From: Paenibacillus lutimineralis
GTDB lineage: Bacteria > Bacillota > Bacilli > Paenibacillales > Paenibacillaceae
Assembly (NCBI RefSeq): GCF_003991425.1
Contig: NZ_CP034346.1
Coordinates: 4,625,501-4,689,500, forward strand
Length of the DNA stretch: 64,000 nt
Direction: 5' to 3'
Shown here: in pieces, positions 30,128 through 39,155 of the stretch
How positions within the stretch are numbered: position 1 is the stretch's first letter
Layout of the letters: the number at the start of each line of letters is the position of its first letter
Position numbers and translations under genes: made by a program
The notes under the pieces: model-generated
What the model saw: only the letters and a program-made list of their open reading frames with translations
Databases searched by the model: none
Told to the model about the DNA's origin: nothing

Positions 30128-30949
30128 CATAAATCCTTCCCCGAACACATCGCGTACATCATGGATGGTAATAAATGCATTCGTGTCGATCGCCTTAACG
30201 ATCTTCTTCAGTTGACTGATCTCTTGCTTATTAATGACAATATACAAAATTTCCTGCGGCAGCTTCGTATAAAAGCCATGTCCGTGAAGCACAGTCACGC
30301 CCCGCTCCATCAGAACATTCACCTGCTCCGCGATCTGATTCTGCTCCTTGGATACGATCATCACCGCTTTTCTCGGATTCAAGCCTTCAATGATGAAATC
30401 CATCACCTTAGTACCGATAAACAGCATCACAATGGTGAACATCAGGCTCTGAACCCCAATAATGAACAAGGATGCAAACACGACGATCAAATCGAAGAAT
30501 AGCAAAGCATAGCTTATATTCCAATCCAGATACTTATTCATGAGCCGGGCGAGAATCGTCGATCCTGCCGTCGTTCCGCCAACCTTAATAATGAGCCCGA
30601 TGCCCACCCCGGCAAATACGCCGCCGAAGACAGCATTCAGCATCAAATCATGGGATGCGATGCTCCAGCCCTCTGTAAGATACAGGAAGAGAGAATTGAA
30701 TACGACAGCGATAATTGTATATATGGTTGTCTGCTTATCCAGGAATTTGTACCCGACCACCAGTAGTATAGAATTAAATATGAAGTTAACAAGACCAGGA
30801 GACCATTGGAACAAGTAGTACAGAATGATGGTGACCCCGGTAACTCCCCCCTCGCCAAAATCATTAGGAATAACAAACAGATTCACATCCAATGCAAAAA
30901 TTAAAGCGCCCAAGATGATCGTTAAAATATCGGTTATTCTCTTTTTCAT
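30113..30949 (-). CDS. YitT family membrane protein
   Basis: A 278-residue protein. About five hydrophobic helices fill residues 1-180 (DUF161), with the conserved NDFGEGGVTGVTIILYY and GGTTAGSTILARLMNKY motifs. A cytosolic DUF2179 domain follows at about 215-270 (GVTVLHGHGFYTKLPQEILY). The family is common in Firmicutes and its substrate is not established. Upstream, 30950-31260 holds a possible terminator-like hairpin at 31031-31075 and otherwise nothing recognised. Confidence 0.88.
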   Translation of the reverse strand: MKKRITDILTIILGALIFALDVNLFVIPNDFGEGGVTGVTIILYYLFQWSPGLVNFIFNSILLVVGYKFLDKQTTIYTIIAVVFNSLFLYLTEGWSIASHDLMLNAVFGGVFAGVGIGLIIKVGGTTAGSTILARLMNKYLDWNISYALLFFDLIVVFASLFIIGVQSLMFTIVMLFIGTKVMDFIIEGLNPRKAVMIVSKEQNQIAEQVNVLMERGVTVLHGHGFYTKLPQEILYIVINKQEISQLKKIVKAIDTNAFITIHDVRDVFGEGFMELSK

Positions 30950-31267
30950 AAAGTAAGCCCCTTCTTGTGAGTATGTATGGTGTTACCCCTCGCGCTATAA
31001 TCATGTAGATCCGGCCTGCCCGTAATAAATTGGAAAGAGCGCACCGCGGCAAGGGTACGCTCTTCTTCTCAATATGGATTGTACTGCGCTCCGAATCATT
31101 TAGCCGATCAAGCCTGCTATTTCATTGTAGTGGAAATATTATGATTTGTTAAGCCATTTTCAGAAAATGAATAAATATACAAATGATAACGTCTTTTGCT
31201 GATTTTCACTGGGCATTTGGTTCATGAAAGCAGCAGCTATGTTGCTATAAATACCCCTTCTTATCGC

Positions 31268-31299
31268 AAAAAAAGAAGCCCGCCACTATCCAGTGGCAG
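31268..31299 (-). terminator. Terminator of prkA
   Basis: GCCACT-GGAT-AGTGGC stem followed by GGGCTTC and seven T on the minus strand. Confidence 0.8.
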
Positions 31300-31388
31300 A
31301 CTATAATCCATATTCTAAGCTTATCTTCCTATAGAAGCAGGAAGCCCATGCCCCCAGTCATGTCTCCCGCCCCTGATAGCGGGATCAT

Positions 31389-33284
31389 CTAACGGTTCAA
31401 CAGGCTCCCCACATACCGCAGCAGCTCATTCGCGCATACAGGGCAATAGCCATGCTCATCAATCAAGCGCTTGCTGACCTCATTGATGCGTTTCAATTGA
31501 CTCTCATCCGGGGTCTTGGTAGAGGTCGTTATCTTGACGATATCCTTCAGATCAGCGAACAGCTTCTTCTCGATCGCTTCCCGCAGCCGATCATGATGAT
31601 TGTATTCGAATTTGCGGCCTTTACGGGAGTAAGCGGAGATGCGAATTAATATCTCTTCACGGAACGCCTTTTTGGCATTTTCAGAAATACCGATTTGCTC
31701 TTCAATGGAGCGCATCAGTCGCTCATCTGGATCAAGCTCCTCATCTGTAAGCGGGTCGCGCCGCTTGGTCCAGTTGCAGAACGACTCGATATTGTCGAGA
31801 TAATTCTCGAACAGTGTCTTGGCCGACTCCTCGAAGGAATAGACGAACGCCTTCTGTACTTCCTTCTTCGCGATCTCGTCATACTCTTTGCGAGCAATGC
31901 TGATGAAGTTCAAGTATCTATCGCGTTCCTCCTTCGTAATCGAAGCATGCTGATCCAGTCCGTCCTTAATCGCCCGAAGAATATCAAGCGCACCCATGCA
32001 TTGAATATCCTGCTTGATCAAGGCGCTGGATATCCGGTTAATAACATAACGCGGATCGACCCCGGACATCCCTTCCTCCAAATACTCATTCTGCAGTTCT
32101 TTTAAATCCGCATCTTTATAGCCCTCTACCTCTTCCCCGTCGTAGAGGCGCATTTTCTTAACGAGATCGATGCCTTGCTTCTTCGTCTCCTTCAGACGAG
32201 TCAGTATAGAGAAGACCGCCGCGGAACGCAAAGCATGCGGAGCAATATGCACATGTCCCATATCGCTCTGGCCGATCAACTTGGCGTAGATTTTCTCCTC
32301 CTGCGATACTTTCAGATTATACGGGATCGGCATAACGATCATCCGTGATTGCAGCGCCTCATTCTTCTTGTTCGCGATGAAGGATTTATATTCCGATTCA
32401 TTTGTATGGGCCACAATGAGCTCGTCGGCCGAGATCAAAGCAAATCTTCCCGCTTTAAAATTCCCCTCCTGCGTCAAGGACAACAGATTCCAGAGAAACT
32501 TCTCATCGCACTTCAGCATTTCCTGGAACTCCATCAGACCGCGATTCGCTTTATTCAATTCACCATCAAAGCGGTAAGCTCGTGGATCGGATTCAGAGCC
32601 AAATTCCGTGATCGTCGAGAAATCGATGCTTCCTGTTAAGTCAGCAATATCCTGTGATTTCGGGTCCGAAGGACTGAATGTGCCAATCCCGATCCGCCCT
32701 TCCTCGGATAAAAGCACTCTCTCCACCGGCACCTTCTCGATATCTCCGTCAAACTCTGTACGCAGCCTCATCTGGCAGACCGGGCAGAGATTCCCCTCGA
32801 TTCTAACTTGAAGCGCCTTCTCCACCTCCGGGCGCAGCTCATGAGGAACGAGATGCAACGGATCCTCATGCATCGGGCAGCCGGAGATTGCATAGACTGC
32901 ACCGCGCTGTGTACGGGAGAATTGCTCCAGACCGCGCTTGAGCATCGTAACAATCGTCGACTTGCCCCCGCTCACCGGACCCATTAACAGCAAGATGCGC
33001 TTGCGGACATCAAGCCTTCTGGCCGCGGAATGGAAGTACTCCTCCACCAGCTTCTCCACAGCCCGATCCAGTCCGAAGATTTCCTGTTCAAAGAACTTAT
33101 ACTTTTTCCGGCCATTTAGCTCTTCCACGCCGTAAGACTCAATCATTTCATACACCCGGGCATGGGCCGTCATGGCAGGTGAAGGATCCTCAGCGAGCAG
33201 AGCGACATAGTCCTTAAATGTTCCGTTCCATGCTAAAGCATCGCTTTCCGCCCGGTAAGCCGCTATACGTTCAAAAATGTCCAT
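31389..33284 (-). CDS. prkA: Serine protein kinase / AAA+ protein PrkA
   Basis: A 631-residue protein, the same length as Bacillus PrkA. The N-terminal AAA domain has Walker A MGPVSGGKST, and the C-terminal half is the PrkA kinase-like domain. Two CxxC-type pairs (CPVCQM near residue 168 and CPVCANE near the C-terminus) may bind metal. It works with YhbH and SpoVR in sporulation and stress; AAA protease activity has also been proposed for the family. GGAGG precedes the ATG. Region 33285-33700 upstream holds no gene I can support. Confidence 0.95.
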   Translation of the reverse strand: MDIFERIAAYRAESDALAWNGTFKDYVALLAEDPSPAMTAHARVYEMIESYGVEELNGRKKYKFFEQEIFGLDRAVEKLVEEYFHSAARRLDVRKRILLLMGPVSGGKSTIVTMLKRGLEQFSRTQRGAVYAISGCPMHEDPLHLVPHELRPEVEKALQVRIEGNLCPVCQMRLRTEFDGDIEKVPVERVLLSEEGRIGIGTFSPSDPKSQDIADLTGSIDFSTITEFGSESDPRAYRFDGELNKANRGLMEFQEMLKCDEKFLWNLLSLTQEGNFKAGRFALISADELIVAHTNESEYKSFIANKKNEALQSRMIVMPIPYNLKVSQEEKIYAKLIGQSDMGHVHIAPHALRSAAVFSILTRLKETKKQGIDLVKKMRLYDGEEVEGYKDADLKELQNEYLEEGMSGVDPRYVINRISSALIKQDIQCMGALDILRAIKDGLDQHASITKEERDRYLNFISIARKEYDEIAKKEVQKAFVYSFEESAKTLFENYLDNIESFCNWTKRRDPLTDEELDPDERLMRSIEEQIGISENAKKAFREEILIRISAYSRKGRKFEYNHHDRLREAIEKKLFADLKDIVKITTSTKTPDESQLKRINEVSKRLIDEHGYCPVCANELLRYVGSLLNR

Positions 33285-33711
33285 GTTCGGTACCTCCTGT
33301 ACTCCGCTTGGGGTCTCCCTGTCCCTTTGATCCTGACCAGCAATGGAATAACCTGCAGCATCATCATTTATTTAGTGAATTCTCTACACCTGACTCAATT
33401 AGAAAAAGTGTATTACATACCTATGCGAAAACAAGCAAGAAGTTGACCTTTTTTATCCTTATTAATTATTCCAGTCGGAATAATCAGTTTTCAAGCTTAC
33501 ATCATGCAAATCATCGAGGAGCATTTCCGGCTGTGCTATAATTTGGTCTATAAGCTGAGCCATAACAATCGGTGGATCACTGAAGTCATAGCGACAGCAT
33601 TTGCGATAGACTGAGAGTAAATGGGAAGTGCACCATACTTGGAGACGATCTTTGCCTAATGGACAGGGACTTCTGTCCACGCACCTTCAATAAAATGGGG
33701 TCGAGTGGCCT

Positions 33712-34139
33712 AAACGAAACGCAGCAGGCTGGCAAAACGGATCGATAGATAATCCAACGAAACTGAGGGAGCGCTATTTGAACCAGAACGGATCATCGGA
33801 TTTCTAACGAAACGTGGGATTGCTGTTTGAGCTAAAACAGGTCATTTGAAGTTCTAACGAAACGTGGAGCGCTATTTGAACCAAAACAGGTCATCCGAAA
33901 TTCTAACGAAACTGGGGAGCGCTATTTGAACCAAAACAGATCATCCGAAATTCTAACGAAACTGGGGAGCGCTATTTGAACCAAAACAGATCATCCGAAA
34001 TTCTAACGAAACGTGAGAGCGCTATTTGGGCCAAAACAGTTCATTTGGGCCGTCTTTCCTCCTAATAACGTGTCTGTGTTTCGTTAGAATTAAGATCAGA
34101 GCGTTGTTGCGACAATAACGTTTCCTAGTTTCGTTAGCG
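33712..34139. repeat. TAACGAAAC repeat cluster B (50-bp period)
   Basis: Direct units with TAACGAAAC or a close variant begin near 33712, 33753, 33803, 33853, 33903, 33953 and 34003. Spacing from 33753 onward is 50 bp. The two central units are identical. Two inverted units end in GTTTCGTTAG at about 34088 and 34137, again 50 bp apart. Each unit has GCGCTATTTG and CCAAAACAG downstream of the head. It ends 32 bp before the DUF2161 start codon. Confidence 0.85.
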
Positions 34140-34170
34140 TATAAATTCTTGGAAGTAGAGGGAGATACGC

Positions 34171-34908
34171 ATGGCAGTCAAGCATGAGACGGAATTGTAT
34201 GCTCCGCTGAAGGTTTTTTTTGAGGAGCGGGGATATGAAATAAAAAGCGAGGTACGGCATTGTGATCTGGTCGGATACCGCCCGGAGAGCGATGAGCCGT
34301 TGATCGTTGAAATGAAGAAGAGCTTCAATCTGCCCCTCCTTCTGCAAGGATTGGAGCGTCAGAAGCTCAGCAGCGAGGTATATTTGGCTGTAGAGCGAGC
34401 GCGGGCCAAGAAGGGAGCGCATAATCAGCGCTGGAGCGAAATTACGAACCTGTGCCGTAGACTCGGCCTAGGCTTCATAACGATTACACAGTACAAGACG
34501 AAGAAGCCCTTTGTTGAGATTCACTGTATGCCTGGGGATCATCTTCCCGCGCCTTCGCAAAGGATCGTTAAAGCCCGGGCCGCCCGCTTGCAGTATGAAT
34601 TTAATGAAAGAAGCGGCGATTATAACGTAGGCGGCAGCCATGGCACGAAGCTGATGACCGCGTACCGTGAGAAAGCGCTGCGTATCGCGATGGTCCTGCA
34701 GGAAGGCGGAGAGATGGCCCCCAAAGACATTAAGCTGCTGAGCGGCATCGGCCAGACTGCAGGGATTCTCCAGAAGAACTACTATCTCTGGTTCCACAGA
34801 GTCTCGCGCGGACGTTATGTCCTGACCTCTGAGGGCGAGCACGGTCTGAAGCAATACGGTCACATCATCGAGGCATGGCGTAATGCCGCTCCTTCTGTGG
34901 AGGAGTAG
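34171..34908 (+). CDS. DUF2161 protein, putative PD-(D/E)XK phosphodiesterase
   Basis: A 245-residue protein. Residues 1-110 show the nuclease-like fold: an early Glu in KHETELYAPLK, Asp in RHCDLVGY, and IVEMKKSF as the E-x-K half of PD-(D/E)XK. A C-terminal region (190-245) resembles a winged helix (GGEMAPKDIKLLSGIG). The family is annotated as DUF2161 in Firmicutes and Proteobacteria, with no proven function. GAGGGAGA precedes the ATG. Its promoter must lie in or next to repeat cluster B. Confidence 0.78.
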   Translation: MAVKHETELYAPLKVFFEERGYEIKSEVRHCDLVGYRPESDEPLIVEMKKSFNLPLLLQGLERQKLSSEVYLAVERARAKKGAHNQRWSEITNLCRRLGLGFITITQYKTKKPFVEIHCMPGDHLPAPSQRIVKARAARLQYEFNERSGDYNVGGSHGTKLMTAYREKALRIAMVLQEGGEMAPKDIKLLSGIGQTAGILQKNYYLWFHRVSRGRYVLTSEGEHGLKQYGHIIEAWRNAAPSVEE

Positions 34909-34957
34909 ACGCATACCCCTTCAGTAGGAATTCTACTCCCCCCATTCCTGCCTCTCA

Positions 34958-34990
34958 CCGCATGCAATCCAGCATGCGGTTGTTTCATTT
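34958..34990 (+). terminator. Terminator after the DUF2161 gene
   Basis: CCGCATGC-aatcca-GCATGCGG stem followed by a T-rich tail on the plus strand. Confidence 0.8.
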
Positions 34991-34997
34991 TATGTCT

Positions 34998-36569
34998 CTA
35001 ACTCCTGGCCGTGAACTCCGCCAGGGCGTCTTCAATCCGCGCTATGCCCTCGGCGATTCCCATTGCCGGGTAAGCTGCATAATTCAACCGAATCCAGTCC
35101 CCTTCCGTGATCGGGGACTGTTTTAAGTCCTCTGAAGCGGCATAGCATCGTATGCCCGGTGTAAATGCCACACCTTCTAGCATTGAGGCCTTCAGCAGAG
35201 CCTCTGAGACGATTCCTTCAGGAAGCCGTACCCACAGAAATAATCCTCTTCCCGGATCATGAACCTCAGCCTTCCTCCACTCTCTTCCTGTAAGCAGCTC
35301 CTTCATATATATCCGTCGGGTATTTAATTCATCCAATACCGCCGCCGTATGCTCTGATAATGAGAAGCGATCATCTCTCAGTAGCTTGTAGAGCATAAGG
35401 CAGGTCTGATTAGAAGCAGAGGCAAGCCCAGCTTCTTCGGTACGAGCGGCGGTGAGCCTGGTGAGCATCGCCGTATCGCCGCGCAGCCAGGCCAGCGGCA
35501 GCGATGGGAACAGGGCACGCTCGAACGAATCCAGCAAGACGACGCTCGTTCTTCTCCATTTGGCTTGACTAAGCCATAAGGAGAAGATGGAGTCGGACGC
35601 TGCCCGGACCGATGCGGTGCCCACCCGGGGCACGCCTGCGCCTTGCGGCCTGGCAGGCGCCGGCCCAGCCCCTCCGGTAACCTTGCCCCCCTCCGGGGCC
35701 GTTACCGGGCCATCCGCGCCGCCACGCCCGGCGGCGCGCGCGAACCCCGGCACCCCGCAGGCGGTGCCGTCCTCGACGATCGGCACACGGTGCCGATCGC
35801 ACTGCTCCAGCAGCGCAAGCATGCGCTGCTGGCTCCACACCGCGCCGGACGGCCCGGTGCTGTGCAGCGGCGTCACGTACACCAGCGCTGGCTTTGCCGC
35901 GCGGAGTTGACGCCGCAGGTCGTCCGGCAGCATGCCGTCCCGGTCACACTGGACCGGGACAATGACCGCGCCGCGGCGGTGCAGCGCCCACAGCGCCTCC
36001 GGCGAGCTGGGCGACTCCACCAGCACCGCGTCGCCCGGCTTCAGCAGTGCGCGGATCGCAAGCTCCAGCGCGCCTGCTGCACTGTCCGCCAGCAGCAGGC
36101 GGTCCCCCGCCTCTGCTGCTCTCTCCCCACCCTCCGCTTGCCGATAAGCGGAGGCCAGCCACTCCCGCAGCCGCTCCGAAGCCTCGGCCTTCGACTTCGT
36201 AGCTTCATCGATCCGGTCAGTCTCATTGATCCGCGCCTTTACCGTTTCATCGACCTCGCTAGTCTTATCTGCCCCCGACTTTACCGCTTTATCGGTCTCA
36301 CCCGCCTCGGAGGCTCCATGATCATCAGCGGCCCCGCTTCTCTGACAGGACTCTGTCCCCGGTTTTCTCCCAGCATCCTTCTTTCTCCCTTCCGATAACC
36401 CTAACTCATCCGCAATCCTCGCCAGAGGATCACTTAGCGAAGACAGCTCCCCAACATAACTCCTAGCGAAGGATATAAAATCTCCGTCACGAATCAAACC
36501 TTCGACATCGCTGCGGAATATGTCCGGCAGACGCCCGATCGTCTCCTTAAGCCAACCCTCCATATCCAT
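34998..36569 (-). CDS. Aminotransferase-like PLP-fold protein lacking the PLP lysine (pseudoenzyme)
   Basis: A 523-residue protein. Residues 131-275 and 325-520 align by eye with class I/II aminotransferases of the MocR type (RLLLADSAAGALELAIRALL, PGDAVLVESPSSPEALWAL, YVTPLHSTGPSG). The usual SFSK motif reads SFER (348-351), so the Schiff-base Lys is Arg. The N-terminal wHTH of MocR regulators is absent. Residues 62-130 are a Lys/Glu/Thr/Asp repeat-like stretch, and 278-320 is a Gly/Ala/Pro insert coded by very GC-rich DNA (about 35600-36170). The frame is intact. Role unknown; PLP catalysis is unlikely. Confidence 0.75.
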   Translation of the reverse strand: MDMEGWLKETIGRLPDIFRSDVEGLIRDGDFISFARSYVGELSSLSDPLARIADELGLSEGRKKDAGRKPGTESCQRSGAADDHGASEAGETDKAVKSGADKTSEVDETVKARINETDRIDEATKSKAEASERLREWLASAYRQAEGGERAAEAGDRLLLADSAAGALELAIRALLKPGDAVLVESPSSPEALWALHRRGAVIVPVQCDRDGMLPDDLRRQLRAAKPALVYVTPLHSTGPSGAVWSQQRMLALLEQCDRHRVPIVEDGTACGVPGFARAAGRGGADGPVTAPEGGKVTGGAGPAPARPQGAGVPRVGTASVRAASDSIFSLWLSQAKWRRTSVVLLDSFERALFPSLPLAWLRGDTAMLTRLTAARTEEAGLASASNQTCLMLYKLLRDDRFSLSEHTAAVLDELNTRRIYMKELLTGREWRKAEVHDPGRGLFLWVRLPEGIVSEALLKASMLEGVAFTPGIRCYAASEDLKQSPITEGDWIRLNYAAYPAMGIAEGIARIEDALAEFTARS

Positions 36570-36701
36570 TCCTCCCCTTCCGAATCATCGCCTTACGGCG
36601 ATTGTACCTGAGGACAAATTGTAGCAGCAAATTTATTGTTACCTTTTTTCTTCTACTAGAGCTTATCAACAACTCTCTCATTTGATCAGCAAACCTGATC
36701 A

Positions 36702-36745
36702 AGGCCATCGAGGATGAGCGACCGCAATTCAAAGATAGGTCCTCT
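36702..36745. repeat. Fragment of the 38834 repeat interior
   Basis: GAGCGACCGCAATTCAAAGA is nearly identical to the segment near 38885 inside the full copy at 38834-39147. Confidence 0.55.
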
Positions 36746-36954
36746 AATGCTCCTCCGATCACCCCGTTTTTGACCTCAAGGATCCAATGCTCGCACAGAC
36801 GAGTAGTATCCTTATTTATACGCTTTAGTGACATCGATTGGAAACGGGTAATGCTAGCCAAAATGATCATTTAACAGACTATACGGTCGGCTTAGGAGGA
36901 TAATTTCAAATATTCTTGTTTTTAGTTTATAAGCGTGGCTTGTCCGTTACAGAA

Positions 36955-37009
36955 TACACATCAGAAGCATAAGCTTTGATGCTTAAAACCATACTTTTTG
37001 AACATGCAC
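36955..37009. repeat. Right end of the GTTCAAAAA-ended repeat family
   Basis: CACATCAGAAGCATAAGCTT, then a diverged GATGCTTAAAA and CTTTTTGAACATG, match the right end of the 40253-40469 copy. The left end is not clear. Region 36570-37089 has no gene I can support. Confidence 0.65.
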
Positions 37010-37089
37010 TATTAGAAATATTACGTTTTGCGAGAAACGATACCACATGATAGAATGTAATCTTGGAAATAATAACTAGAGGTGATATA

Positions 37090-37494
37090 ATGCATTACTC
37101 CACGGAGCCCATGTCAGATAGCGTCCCAAGCAGAAAGAAGCGCCGGCCTTCCCCTAAGATGATTCTATTAATCTGGATTCTACTTATCGCCCTCGGCGTG
37201 ACTGCCGCTTACTTATACAGCAATCATTTGAAAGATTCGATGATCGCGCAAATGAACCTGGAGATACAAACCCGCACGGAAGCGATGAAGACGGATTACA
37301 CGACGCAGCTCGCCGCCCTGTCCGCTGAGATTCAGGAGCTCAACAGCAAGGTGGAAGCCTTCAATGAGCTACTGACCTTCACGAAGGATAACTCCAGCAA
37401 TAAGACGGATAACAGCAATAAGCTGTACTCCCAGCTGAATGAAGTCAAAGAACAGCTCGCCGCGCTGCAGAAGAAGATGGATCTGTTAAAATGA
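37090..37494 (+). CDS. Membrane-anchored coiled-coil protein
   Basis: A 134-residue protein. The ATG at 37090 follows AGAGGTG; an earlier ATG at 37063 lacks a site. A basic head (SRKKRRPSPK) precedes one membrane segment (MILLIWILLIALGVTAAYLY). An extracytoplasmic coiled coil with heptads fills the rest (QLAALSAEIQELNSKVEAFN, EQLAALQKKMDLLK). No enzymatic motif is seen. It overlaps the next gene by four bases (ATGA), so the two products probably act together at the cell surface. Confidence 0.78.
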   Translation: MHYSTEPMSDSVPSRKKRRPSPKMILLIWILLIALGVTAAYLYSNHLKDSMIAQMNLEIQTRTEAMKTDYTTQLAALSAEIQELNSKVEAFNELLTFTKDNSSNKTDNSNKLYSQLNEVKEQLAALQKKMDLLK

Positions 37495-38558
37495 TGACGT
37501 CACATAAACAAATCAATCGCTTCTTTTTACTCATGACGGGTCCTTTTCTGGGACTTCTTATCGCAATGTTGATTAGCGGAACTAGCTTGCATGTTCAACA
37601 GAAACCCGTGCCATTTACAGTCAACACCGATATTCCTGCCACGGCAGCTGCTATTTCCGGGCAGCTGGATCAGGCGGAGGAAGCAGCTCAGACAACGATA
37701 TCTTCTATTAAGAAGACGGCGGAGCTGTACAATAAGACGACCTCAACCATGTCGAAAATCGTGCAATCGTCGCAGAAGGCTGCCAAACGACCTGAAACGA
37801 TCTACAACAACAAAATTACAAGCAGGCTCGGTTCTCCATACAAGACCGTGGAATCCGACCGTATCAGGCTTGAACTCTTCACTGTAAATCCCGGTACTTA
37901 TCAAGGCTATGCCATGAAAGTGAAGCTGAAATCGCCGGATGCGATGCGAATGACCCTGGGCAAGGACAAGCTGGGCAGTTCTGAGACGACACTCGCTGCA
38001 GCCAAACGTTATGGAGCGGTCGCAGGAATTAATGCTGGCGGATTTGCCGACTCCAAGAAGGGACGTTTCCCATTAAGTACAACCGTACTGGACGGTAAAT
38101 ATCTGGGCGGATTTGAACCCAGCTACAAGGATCTCTTCTTCGTAGGATTGAACAAGTCTGGCAAATTGATCGGTGGAAAGTTCTCCACACAAGAAGAGCT
38201 AGATCGGCTTCATCCGGATTTCGGCGCTTCCTTCGTACCGGTTCTGCTTAAGAATGGTCAGAAGAAGCAGATTCCAGACAAATGGAAAACCTCGCCTTTG
38301 CGTGCTCCGCGCACCGTCATCGGCAATTATAAAGACGATCAGCTGCTTATTATCGTCGTGGATGGATATAATGAGAACGGCGGCTCCGGGGCAACTCTCG
38401 AGGAGCTACAGACCAGACTGTACAAGCTCGGCGTTCAGGATGCCTACAATCTGGACGGCGGCGGTTCTACCTCGCTCGTCGTTAACGGTCAAATCGTGAA
38501 TCATCCCTCTGATGGGCAGCTTCGTCCTGTTCCTACTCATTTTCTGTTTTTTAAATAG
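37491..38558 (+). CDS. Phosphodiester glycosidase (NAGPA) domain protein
   Basis: A 355-residue protein. An N-terminal membrane anchor (FFLLMTGPFLGLLIAMLISG) is followed by a helical linker. The NAGPA/DUF2233 domain covers about residues 130-355, with AGINAGGF, RAPRTVIG and AYNLDGGGSTSLV motifs. In the family the domain removes sugar phosphodiesters or acts on exopolysaccharide; the bacterial substrate is unknown. Translation is coupled to the coiled-coil gene before it. Confidence 0.88.
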   Translation: MMTSHKQINRFFLLMTGPFLGLLIAMLISGTSLHVQQKPVPFTVNTDIPATAAAISGQLDQAEEAAQTTISSIKKTAELYNKTTSTMSKIVQSSQKAAKRPETIYNNKITSRLGSPYKTVESDRIRLELFTVNPGTYQGYAMKVKLKSPDAMRMTLGKDKLGSSETTLAAAKRYGAVAGINAGGFADSKKGRFPLSTTVLDGKYLGGFEPSYKDLFFVGLNKSGKLIGGKFSTQEELDRLHPDFGASFVPVLLKNGQKKQIPDKWKTSPLRAPRTVIGNYKDDQLLIIVVDGYNENGGSGATLEELQTRLYKLGVQDAYNLDGGGSTSLVVNGQIVNHPSDGQLRPVPTHFLFFK

Positions 38559-38679
38559 CAAAAAAGATCACTTTGCCAGCGATCTCGTTCTGTCTGTGAA
38601 ATATATCATATTTTGATTTATTTTTACCGAAGAGATGGATATAATAGGAACAAGAGATGTTAACTTGGAGGTGTCGTCC

Positions 38680-38784
38680 TTGTCTTTCTCATTAACATTC
38701 TGGATTATTGCCATTGTACTGGCTATGTTCCTGTGCGGAATTCTTACTGCATCCTATAACGACGATAAAACAAAAGGCCTGTAA
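38680..38784 (+). CDS. Small single-pass membrane protein
   Basis: A 34-residue peptide from a TTG start with TTGGAGGTG 6-7 nt before it. One hydrophobic helix (FWIIAIVLAMFLCGILTA) is followed by a charged tail (SYNDDKTKGL). It has its own perfect terminator starting at the stop codon. No family is recognised. Confidence 0.6.
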   Translation: MSFSLTFWIIAIVLAMFLCGILTASYNDDKTKGL

Positions 38785-38820
38785 TAAATAAGCTTCCCTT
38801 CATAGGGAAGCTTATTTATT
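38783..38820 (+). terminator. Terminator with perfect 17-bp arms
   Basis: AATAAATAAGCTTCCCT pairs perfectly with AGGGAAGCTTATTTATT around TCAT. It works in either direction by sequence. Confidence 0.85.
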
Positions 38821-38833
38821 ACATTTAGAGGAT

Positions 38834-39147
38834 GTTCAAAAAGTCCGCTTTTATAAGAAAACCAATCGAGGCCAATTCATGGCTGAGCGACCGCGATTCA
38901 AAGGTAGGTTTTCTTACGATATAGAATTTCATCAACTCCGTTGATAACGAATAAATTCTATATCTAACACGAAGTGAATCAAGAAGTAACTCGGCATCGA
39001 ATCTTGAATTCGCCCGGGTCTAAGCGAATGCTTACGAAGTCATGTTTCCTACGGAAACATCTCAGGTGCTCACGTACCAACTACGTACGCTCCTCAGACC
39101 CTAGCTTCATCCAACCTTCTCGGTGCTGAAAACCTGACTTTTTGAAC
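38834..39147. repeat. Long full copy of the GTTCAAAAA-ended repeat family (314 bp)
   Basis: It begins GTTCAAAAAGTCCGCTTTT and ends AACCTGACTTTTTGAAC, a terminal inverted repeat. It shares TCGAATCTTGAATTC, GCTTCATCCAACCTTCTC and GGTGCTGAAAA with other copies. An extra segment near the left end carries nested hairpins (AAGAAAACC/GGTTTTCTT and AGAATTT/AAATTCT). It fills the gap before the AbrB-like gene. Confidence 0.75.
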
Positions 39148-39155
39148 ACACACAT

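Noticed and set aside
33462..33680. A 72-codon minus-strand frame upstream of prkA
   Set aside because: No family or clear ribosome site; the C-terminal part looks helical but support is too weak.
33712..34139. Possible CRISPR array
   Set aside because: Units between repeat heads are nearly identical rather than unique, orientation flips, and no cas gene is near.
36547..36870. A 107-codon minus-strand frame upstream of the aminotransferase-like gene
   Set aside because: It includes a segment repeated inside the 38834 copy, overlaps the next gene start and shows no domain.
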